The notes under the pieces: generated by a model
What the model was told of the DNA's origin: nothing
Seen by the model: only the letters and a program-made list of their open reading frames with translations
Database searches by the model: none
Assembly (NCBI GenBank): GCA_963774935.1
Contig: CAVZGO010000013.1
Span: forward strand, 124,001 to 188,000
DNA from: CAVZGO01 sp963774935
GTDB taxonomy: Bacteria > Chloroflexota > Anaerolineae > Anaerolineales > UBA4823
Length of the DNA stretch: 64,000 bases
Direction: 5' to 3'
Shown: in pieces, positions 58,146 to 64,000 of the stretch
Layout of the letters: each line of letters begins with the position of its first letter
How positions within the stretch are numbered: position 1 is the first letter of the stretch
Position numbers and translations under genes: made by a program

Positions 58146-60185
58146 ATGGACTTTAAGCTGAACGCGCCATATAAGCCTACTGGCGACCAGCCGGAGGCAA
58201 TTCGCCAGCTTGTTGAGGGGATTGGGCGAGGTTACCACGACCAGGTGCTGCTGGGCGCCACCGGAACCGGAAAAACCTTCACGATTGCCTCAGTGATCCA
58301 GGAGATTCAGAAGCCAACCCTGGTGATGGCACATAACAAAACCCTGGCAGCCCAGTTATATGCCGAGTTTAAAGAATTCTTCCCGGAGAACGCGGTCGAG
58401 TACTTTGTCTCTTATTACGATTACTACCAGCCTGAAGCCTACGTACCGCGCCGCGACCTGTACATCGAAAAAGATGCTGATATTAACGAGGAAATTGAGC
58501 GCTTACGGCTTGCCGCGACCACAGCATTGATGTCTCGCCGTGACGTGATTATCGTTGCCTCAGTGTCCTGTATTTATGGCATCGGAAATCCGGAAGAATA
58601 CGGACGGGTTGTCATTAACCTGGAGAGTGGACGGATCTACCGGCGTAATGCGTTGCTACGCCAGCTGATCGAAGGCCATTACCAGCGTAACGACCTGGAG
58701 CTGCGTCCGGGCACTTTTCGAGTGCGCGGCGACAGTCTGGATGTGATGCCAGCGCAACAAGATAAGACCGGGTACCGCATCACCTTCTTTGGCGATGAAG
58801 TAGAGCGCATTACAGAGTTTAATGCACTGACTGGAGAGTTGAAACGCGAATTAAAATCGACCAATATCTATCCAGCCAAGCATTTTATTACGAATGAAGA
58901 CAAGCTGAAACGAGCCATTGCCGATATCGAGGAGGAGCTGTCTGAGAGAGTAGCCTGGCTGCGCTCGCAGGACAAGCTGCTCGAAGCTCAACGGATTGAA
59001 CAACGTACGCTCTATGACTTAGAGATGCTGCGCGAAATTGGCTATTGCGGTGGCATTGAGAACTATTCCAGGCACCTCGACCAGCGTTCGCAGGGCTCAG
59101 CGCCGTGGACTCTGATGGACTACGTTCCATCCGACTACCTGCTGGTGCTGGATGAAAGCCATATGACCGTGCCGCAGATCCGTGGAATGTTTAATGGTGA
59201 CCGCTCCCGCAAGGAAGTCCTGGTGGAGTATGGTTTTCGATTGCCGTCAGCTCTGGATAACCGCCCGCTAACTTTTGATGAATTCCTGCAGAAGATGGGC
59301 TACACCATCTACACATCCGCTACCCCCGCACCTTTCGAAATGAATCGGGCTGACCAGGTGGTGGAACAAATTATCCGTCCGACCGGGCTGGTAGACCCTC
59401 AGGTTGAGGTGCGTCCGATCGAAGGGCAGGTGGATGACCTGGTGAAAGAGATTCGCCAGAGGGTTGAAGTCGGTCAGCGCACCCTGGTGACCACGTTGAC
59501 AAAACGCATGGCAGAAAAGCTGGCAGATTACCTGCTTGAGCTGGGCACGAAAGTCCATTACCTGCACTCAGAGATCGATACCCTGGAGCGGATAGGCATC
59601 CTGCGCGACCTCCGCCTGGGGGTATTTGATGTCGTCGTGGGCATTAACCTGCTACGCGAAGGCCTTGACCTGCCGGAAGTATCTCTTGTGGCTATCCTGG
59701 ATGCAGATAAAGAGGGTTTCTTACGGTCTGGAACTGCCTTGATACAAACCATTGGAAGAGCAGCAAGACACGTGGATGGAAAGGTCATTATGTATGCTGA
59801 CCACATGACCAACTCGATGAAGCGTGCAATCGATGAGACCAATCGCCGGCGTGCCAAACAAGTCACTTTCAACGAAGTGCATGGCATACAGCCGGTCAGC
59901 ATTTTCAAGGCTGTACGCGATTTGACCGACCAGCTCTCGGCGAAGGCAGTAGCGGAACCACGCGCAGAATACCGGGTCAAGACGATTGGCGGAATGCCAA
60001 AAAATGAGCTACAGCGCCTGGTATCTGAGCTGGAGAAGCAGATGAAAGAAGCGGCCAAGAATTTAGAATTCGAGAAGGCTGCTGCTTTGCGCGATGAGAT
60101 GTATGAGCTCAGGAATATATTAGCGGATGAGAGCAACCTGCCACCCTGGGAGCGCATTCGGTTATTGAGTGGAGAGGAAGATTAG
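58146..60185 (+). CDS. uvrB: Excinuclease ABC subunit B
   Basis: A 679-residue damage-verification helicase of nucleotide excision repair. The start at 58146 (MDFKLNAPYKPTGDQPEAI) gives the usual N-terminus; the frame stays open further up but overlaps the PHP gene. Patterns are GATGTGKTFTIA (Walker A), the damage-sensing beta hairpin YYDYYQPEAYVPRRDLYIEK, LLVLDESHMTVPQIRGMFNG, TSATPAPFE and VGINLLREGLDLPEVSLVAI. The UvrC-binding UVR motif LEKQMKEAAKNLEFEKAAALR is near the end. No damage-inducible box was found upstream. Confidence 0.97.
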   Translation: MDFKLNAPYKPTGDQPEAIRQLVEGIGRGYHDQVLLGATGTGKTFTIASVIQEIQKPTLVMAHNKTLAAQLYAEFKEFFPENAVEYFVSYYDYYQPEAYVPRRDLYIEKDADINEEIERLRLAATTALMSRRDVIIVASVSCIYGIGNPEEYGRVVINLESGRIYRRNALLRQLIEGHYQRNDLELRPGTFRVRGDSLDVMPAQQDKTGYRITFFGDEVERITEFNALTGELKRELKSTNIYPAKHFITNEDKLKRAIADIEEELSERVAWLRSQDKLLEAQRIEQRTLYDLEMLREIGYCGGIENYSRHLDQRSQGSAPWTLMDYVPSDYLLVLDESHMTVPQIRGMFNGDRSRKEVLVEYGFRLPSALDNRPLTFDEFLQKMGYTIYTSATPAPFEMNRADQVVEQIIRPTGLVDPQVEVRPIEGQVDDLVKEIRQRVEVGQRTLVTTLTKRMAEKLADYLLELGTKVHYLHSEIDTLERIGILRDLRLGVFDVVVGINLLREGLDLPEVSLVAILDADKEGFLRSGTALIQTIGRAARHVDGKVIMYADHMTNSMKRAIDETNRRRAKQVTFNEVHGIQPVSIFKAVRDLTDQLSAKAVAEPRAEYRVKTIGGMPKNELQRLVSELEKQMKEAAKNLEFEKAAALRDEMYELRNILADESNLPPWERIRLLSGEED

Positions 60186-60380
60186 CCGAGCAGCCAATTT
60201 TGGCAGAAATCTTCACCAGCTCTTCGGATCAAATTCATAACTTCTTCACAATTATCCTTTATGATAGGCATAATCAAGCTGCTGAGCCTGGCTTTACCAG
60301 TACCATAAAAATCAAGGTCCAGGCAGTACCGGCTAAACAGTCTAATGAGATAATCTTTGAAGGTTGACAAGGAGTAAGAG

Positions 60381-60932
60381 ATGAAAAAGGTAATTTGGAT
60401 TGGTGTTATTGTGGGAGTGTTGCTGATCGGTCTGGGTGTGGTCGGGATGGCTTATGCGCAGACACAAAATCCTCCGCAGCCACAGACCCCTGCCACAGGC
60501 GCATATGACCAGAATTATCCTGGCATGATGGGACGCGGTGGACGCGGGATGATGGGCGGCAGATTTGCCCAGGGACAGGCTGGATTCGGCCCGATGCACG
60601 AGTATATGGTTGCAGCGCTGGCTGAAAAACTCGGCCTGACGGTGGATGAGCTGAACGCAAAAATAGCCAACGGTGAGCGCCCTTACGATATTGCCATTGC
60701 CCAGGGACTGACTACAGAGGAAATTCAAGTTATTATCGAGGAAGCCCACGATGAAGCCCTCAAGGCAGCGGTAGCAGCCGGTGTGCTTACACAGGAACAG
60801 GCCGACTGGATGGACGGTCACATGGAACAAATGTGGCAAAACAGAGCTAATGGCAGCACCTGGACCCCAGGTGGTTGTGGTAGAGCAGGTGGGATGCGGG
60901 GCGCCGGAGGGCGCTGGTCCAACCAACCATAA
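60381..60932 (+). CDS. Secreted Met/Gly-rich small protein (DUF2680-like)
   Basis: A 183-residue exported protein: signal peptide (VIWIGVIVGVLLIGLGVVGMAYAQ), a Met/Gly/Arg patch (YPGMMGRGGRGMMGGRFAQG) at about 50-70, a helical domain (AEKLGLTVDELNAKIANGE, then EEIQVIIEEAHDEALKAAV), and a Gly/Arg-rich tail with one Cys. The helical part resembles DUF2680. The start has AAGGAG eight bases upstream. It precedes a two-component system whose sensor loop carries a similar Met patch, so both may sense or bind the same ligand, perhaps Cu(I). Confidence 0.75.
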   Translation: MKKVIWIGVIVGVLLIGLGVVGMAYAQTQNPPQPQTPATGAYDQNYPGMMGRGGRGMMGGRFAQGQAGFGPMHEYMVAALAEKLGLTVDELNAKIANGERPYDIAIAQGLTTEEIQVIIEEAHDEALKAAVAAGVLTQEQADWMDGHMEQMWQNRANGSTWTPGGCGRAGGMRGAGGRWSNQP

Positions 60933-60967
60933 ATATTTTGTGATAACGATCAGTAAATAGAAGTTAT

Positions 60968-60996
60968 ATGTGGGTGCGAGAATATCGCACCCACAT
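60968..60996 (+). terminator. Strong stem-loop before the response regulator
   Basis: Twelve-base perfect arms ATGTGGGTGCGA (60968-60979) and TCGCACCCACAT (60985-60996) around a five-base loop. There is no clear T run, so it may reduce rather than fully stop read-through, or protect mRNA. Confidence 0.65.
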
Positions 60997-61028
60997 CCAT
61001 CTATTGAATAATATAATCACCGGTAACC

Positions 61029-61709
61029 ATGGCAACCATTCTGATCATAGAAGACGAAATCGAACTGGTAAAAGTATTGCGCTCTTACCTGGAGCAGGCA
61101 GGATTTGCCGTGCTGGCTGCTCACCGCGGGGACGCCGGCTTATCCACCTGGGAGCTCAAACATCCAGACCTGGTAATCCTGGATCTTAACCTTCCAGGCA
61201 TGGACGGGCTGGATGTGGCACGCACGATCCGCCGGAAATCAGATACTCCCATCATTATCTTGACCGCTCGCGTAGAAGAAACTGACCAACTAATCGGTTT
61301 GGAGGTGGGTGCGGATGACTACATCACCAAGCCTTTTTCGCCTCGGCTGGTGGTAGCCAGAGTGCGCGCGTTATTACGCCGGGTAGAGCACGGGCAAGAA
61401 AGCCATGCCATCCTGAGAATTAACGAGTTGGAAATCGACGAGGAGGCGCACACTGTCGTGCTTGAGGACCGCCTGATAGAACTGACTCCCACCGAATTTA
61501 CGCTGCTAGTTTCGATGGCACGGCAGCCTGGCAGAGTTTTTTCCCGACTGCAATTATTGGAGGCCACCCAGGGTACTGCTTATGAAGGATATGAGCGCAC
61601 GATCGATGCACATATCAAGAATTTGCGCTCCAAGCTGGAAACCGACCCAAGGAATCCTCGCTTCATTGAAACTGTTTTTGGGGTGGGTTATCGTTTCACT
61701 CGATCATAG
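61029..61709 (+). CDS. OmpR-family response regulator
   Basis: A 226-residue regulator. The receiver domain has the acidic pocket IIEDE, phospho-acceptor Asp in LVILDLNLPGMDG, Thr in ILTAR and Lys in YITKPF. The C-terminal winged helix has ELTPTEFTLLVSMARQPGRVFSR and the recognition-helix region YERTIDAHIKNLRSKLE. It pairs with the kinase 6 bases downstream. It likely controls its own locus, including the Met-rich secreted protein. Confidence 0.95.
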   Translation: MATILIIEDEIELVKVLRSYLEQAGFAVLAAHRGDAGLSTWELKHPDLVILDLNLPGMDGLDVARTIRRKSDTPIIILTARVEETDQLIGLEVGADDYITKPFSPRLVVARVRALLRRVEHGQESHAILRINELEIDEEAHTVVLEDRLIELTPTEFTLLVSMARQPGRVFSRLQLLEATQGTAYEGYERTIDAHIKNLRSKLETDPRNPRFIETVFGVGYRFTRS

Positions 61710-61715
61710 ATTGCT

Positions 61716-63095
61716 ATGCGACTGCGCCTGATTCTTGCTTTTATATCAATCGTGCTTGTATCCGTCCTCGGTGTGGTTTTATTAGCCCGGCAATCTACCA
61801 CGAACGAAGTGCGCGCATTCATGCTGCGCAGTGGAATGGTGGATGCAGACGAGCTGGTCAACCAGCTAGCTGACTACTATGCCGAAAATGGTGCCTGGAG
61901 CGGAGTAGAGAGTTTATTCCCAGGTCAAGGACACGGCAGGGGAATGGGCAACCAGGGCATGATGGGGCAGGGAATGATGAGCCAGGAGCTTCGGTTAGCG
62001 GACAGCAAATTAAATATCATCGTTGACACCACCACTGCTACCCCGGAAGGACAACTTACATCTGCAGAGAGCGAGACCGCTATCCCGATTCGCGTACAAG
62101 GAGAGACCGTCGGCTATCTTATCTTAGAAGGTGGGATTGGAAACGGTCAAAACGAAGGCACTTTCCTGCTCAACCGCTTGAACCGAGCCGCATTAATTGC
62201 CGGGGTGATCGCGGCTGGGCTGGCAATCTTGATCGCTCTGGTGCTGGCTTACGGTCTGCTGCGCCCGGTCAGCCAGCTTACCAAGGCGGCTGAGCAACTG
62301 GCTGAGGGAGATTTAAGCCACCGTGTCGAAATGAATGGCAACGATGAAGTGGCAAAACTTGGTCAATCTTTCAACCGTATGGCAAACTCGCTGGAAAAAG
62401 CCCAGGAAAGCCGCCAGGCACTCACCGCCGATATCGCACACGAACTGCGCACACCGCTATCGGTGCAGCGCGCCCATCTGGAAGCACTCCTGGATGGCAT
62501 CTACCCGCTCACTCTGGAGCACATCCAGCCGATCCTGGAGCAAAACCTGCTGCTCACTCGCCTGGTAGATGATCTCCGCACGCTGGCACTGGCTGATGCC
62601 GGGCAGCTAATGCTCGAAACCACATCTACCGATATACCTGAGCTGGTGCAGCGCGTCATTGAACGGTTTATCCCCCAGGCACATAACCGGCAGGTCACAA
62701 TATCCTTGAAACCACACGACAACCTCCCTGCCGCTACCTGCAATTGTGACCCACAGCGTATCGAACAAATTTTGGGCAATTTGATATCCAATGCCCTGCG
62801 CTACACTCCGGAGGGAGGGACAGTCGTAATCCACCTATCTCAGGAAAATCTTTACTTCCAGATTGCAGTGCTTGACAATGGTCCTGGAATCCCTCCAGAT
62901 GTCCTGCCTTATATTTTTGATCGTTTCTACCGGGCAGATCGTTCACGCAGCCGGGCGGAAGGCGGTTCAGGTCTTGGTCTGGCGATTGCTCGCCAGCTTG
63001 CTGAAGCCCACGGCGGCAGCCTGGTCGCCAGCAATGCTTCCGGAGGAGGCGCTGTGTTCACTTTGAGCCTGCCCGTAAAGGGGAACCAGTCATGA
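61716..63095 (+). CDS. Sensor histidine kinase with Met-rich outer loop
   Basis: A 459-residue kinase. It has a first membrane helix (about 3-24), an outer sensor domain (about 25-150) with a Met-rich patch at about 72-90 (GRGMGNQGMMGQGMMSQELR), and a second helix (about 157-180). Then come HAMP (RPVSQLTKAAEQLAEGDLSH), HisKA with the phospho-His in ADIAHELRTPLS, and the ATPase with N box NLISNALRY, DNGPGIP and GSGLGLAIARQL. The Met patch suggests a soft-metal ligand such as Cu(I) or Ag(I), but this is inference. The stop overlaps ybaK by four bases. Confidence 0.93.
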   Translation: MRLRLILAFISIVLVSVLGVVLLARQSTTNEVRAFMLRSGMVDADELVNQLADYYAENGAWSGVESLFPGQGHGRGMGNQGMMGQGMMSQELRLADSKLNIIVDTTTATPEGQLTSAESETAIPIRVQGETVGYLILEGGIGNGQNEGTFLLNRLNRAALIAGVIAAGLAILIALVLAYGLLRPVSQLTKAAEQLAEGDLSHRVEMNGNDEVAKLGQSFNRMANSLEKAQESRQALTADIAHELRTPLSVQRAHLEALLDGIYPLTLEHIQPILEQNLLLTRLVDDLRTLALADAGQLMLETTSTDIPELVQRVIERFIPQAHNRQVTISLKPHDNLPAATCNCDPQRIEQILGNLISNALRYTPEGGTVVIHLSQENLYFQIAVLDNGPGIPPDVLPYIFDRFYRADRSRSRAEGGSGLGLAIARQLAEAHGGSLVASNASGGGAVFTLSLPVKGNQS

Positions 63096-63577
63096 AGGCG
63101 AATAATGTCACGCGCTTACTGGATGCGAACAAAATTGCTTATACAGCTCTTGAGCTGCCAGCCGAAAAACTCGGGGCAATGGAAGCTGCTCAAATTTTAG
63201 ATGTACCGACTAACCAGGTGTTCAAGACCATTGTGGTCAAACGGGAAGGTAAGGGCAAGCTGCTCCTGGCAGTGGTCCCAGGTGACAGTGAAGTGGACTT
63301 AAAAGCTCTTGCCAAAGCAGTGGATGAAAAAAAACTCTCCCTGCCCACCCAGCGCGAAGCTGAACAGATGACCGGACTCCAGGCTGGTGGCATCTCCCCG
63401 CTGGCGCTGATCCATCGTGGTTTCCAAACAATCATTGACGAGACTGCAATCCGGTATGAAAAAATCTATATATCAGGCGGTCAACGCGGATTAAATATCC
63501 AAATCGCTGCGAAAGACCTGATCAAACTGGTCAATGCACAGGTAGCTGCGATTGGATCACCACCTGTAAACGGATAA
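63092..63577 (+). CDS. ybaK: Cys-tRNA(Pro)/Cys-tRNA(Cys) deacylase YbaK-like
   Basis: A 161-residue YbaK/EbsC domain that hydrolyses mischarged Cys-tRNA(Pro). Patterns are AAQILDVPTNQVFKTIVVK with the catalytic Lys, LLAVVPGDSEVDLKALAKAV, TGLQAGGISPLAL, and the end SGGQRGLNIQIAAKDLIKL. It is translationally coupled to the kinase gene (ATGA). Confidence 0.93.
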   Translation: MKANNVTRLLDANKIAYTALELPAEKLGAMEAAQILDVPTNQVFKTIVVKREGKGKLLLAVVPGDSEVDLKALAKAVDEKKLSLPTQREAEQMTGLQAGGISPLALIHRGFQTIIDETAIRYEKIYISGGQRGLNIQIAAKDLIKLVNAQVAAIGSPPVNG

Positions 63578-63586
63578 GGCGACGCA

Positions 63587-64000
63587 TCAGCCTTTCACAA
63601 CTGCAACAGGACGTAAACGCGCCACTTTTCGAGCAATTTCGGCACCGGTGACCGTATCCACGACAGCATCAACATCCTTATAGGCTTCTGGGGCTTCTTC
63701 AGCCAGGCCCGCCATCGAGCCTGCCCGCACGCGGATGCCACTGGCCTCCAGCTCCTGGCGCAGTTTATCACCACGCACTTCTTTTCTCGCCTTTGCCCTG
63801 CTCATCACGCGCCCTGCGCCGTGGCAAGAAGAGCCAAAGGTACGCTGCATGCTCGCCTCAGTCCCTACCAGCACCCATGATGCGGTGCCCATGCTGCCCG
63901 GCACGAGCACCGGCTGGCCAATCTCCCTGTACTCTTCTGGCAGCCCGGGCGCTCCAGGACCGAAGGCTCGCGTGGCGCCTTTACGGTGCACGCAAACCGT
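63587..64000 (-). CDS. rtcB: RNA-splicing ligase RtcB (5' partial)
   Basis: The C-terminal about 137 residues of the RtcB RNA ligase; the N-terminal part lies beyond the window edge. Visible motifs are VHRKGATRAFGPG, LVPGSMGTASWVLVG, SSCHGAGRVMSRAKA and the ending DVDAVVDTVTGAEIARKVARLRPVAVVKG. RtcB joins 3'-phosphate and 5'-OH RNA ends with GTP and Mn. It is convergent with ybaK with only 9 bases between. Confidence 0.95.
   Translation of the reverse strand, partial: TVCVHRKGATRAFGPGAPGLPEEYREIGQPVLVPGSMGTASWVLVGTEASMQRTFGSSCHGAGRVMSRAKARKEVRGDKLRQELEASGIRVRAGSMAGLAEEAPEAYKDVDAVVDTVTGAEIARKVARLRPVAVVKG

Noticed and set aside
60182..60370. Minus-strand 62-codon frame between uvrB and the Met-rich protein gene
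   Set aside because: No ribosome site, no recognisable pattern, and the region more likely holds the upstream signals of the plus-strand gene.

Overview
The window looks like a piece of chromosome from a member of the Chloroflexota, probably class Anaerolineae. This is inferred from gene content and style: a DNA topoisomerase I with an extra N-terminal zinc ribbon, many secreted proteins with Thr/Pro-rich linkers, a monoderm-like set of lipoproteins, and the housekeeping gene order. No 16S rRNA is present to prove it. Promoters of the form TTGAC(A/G/C)-N16/17-TA(A/T)A(A/C)T recur and can be read directly.

Layout. 1-4.8 kb: the 3' part of a CHAT-protease/TPR membrane protein, then two paralogous secreted proteins that are both frame-broken. 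4.8-16.5 kb: mixed metabolism (phosphomannomutase, rhodanese, PH-like protein, DUF4380-like protein, acyl-CoA ligase, MFS transporter, double thioredoxin, formylglycine-enzyme-like protein, dGTPase, GreA, a membrane protein). 16.7-24 kb: a minus-strand housekeeping run in transcription order ffh, rpsP, khpA, rimM, dprA, a mannose-1-phosphate guanylyltransferase, topA. 24.0-40.3 kb: an accessory island with an Rhs/YD-repeat polymorphic toxin locus, bracketed by two decayed copies of one IS1-like element in opposite orientation. 40.5-46.4 kb: degV, a ParB-like protein, a small unknown and a heterodimeric ABC exporter. 46.5-52.4 kb: recA, then a minus-strand S-adenosylmethionine by-product salvage group (mtnA, PfkB kinase, ahcY) and a DHH phosphoesterase. 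52.5-64 kb: a lytic transglycosylase, a peptide-type solute-binding protein, secG, a PHP phosphoesterase, uvrB, a Met-rich secreted protein with a two-component system, ybaK, and the 3' part of rtcB.

The Rhs island is the most interesting part. A secreted Rhs protein of about 2,330 residues ends in an HNH-type nuclease tip of the SitA6 kind, with a SitI6-like (double-CXXCG) immunity gene overlapping its stop codon. Downstream lie three displaced cassettes. Each begins abruptly inside a near-identical copy of the Rhs core and ends in a different tip with its own immunity candidate: an unknown tip, an HExxH metalloprotease tip followed by a lipoprotein, and a second HNH tip followed by a shattered SitI6-like gene. 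The shared core copies would let homologous recombination swap a silent tip onto the expressed gene.

Sequence quality matters here. Several clearly functional genes (ffh, acyl-CoA ligase, solute-binding protein, the main rhs) are each broken by one 1-nt indel, at least three of them in a run of identical bases. Those breaks are best read as sequencing or assembly errors. The denser breaks at 2.4-4.8 kb and 39.3-39.9 kb may be true decay. No tRNA, rRNA or CRISPR array was seen.
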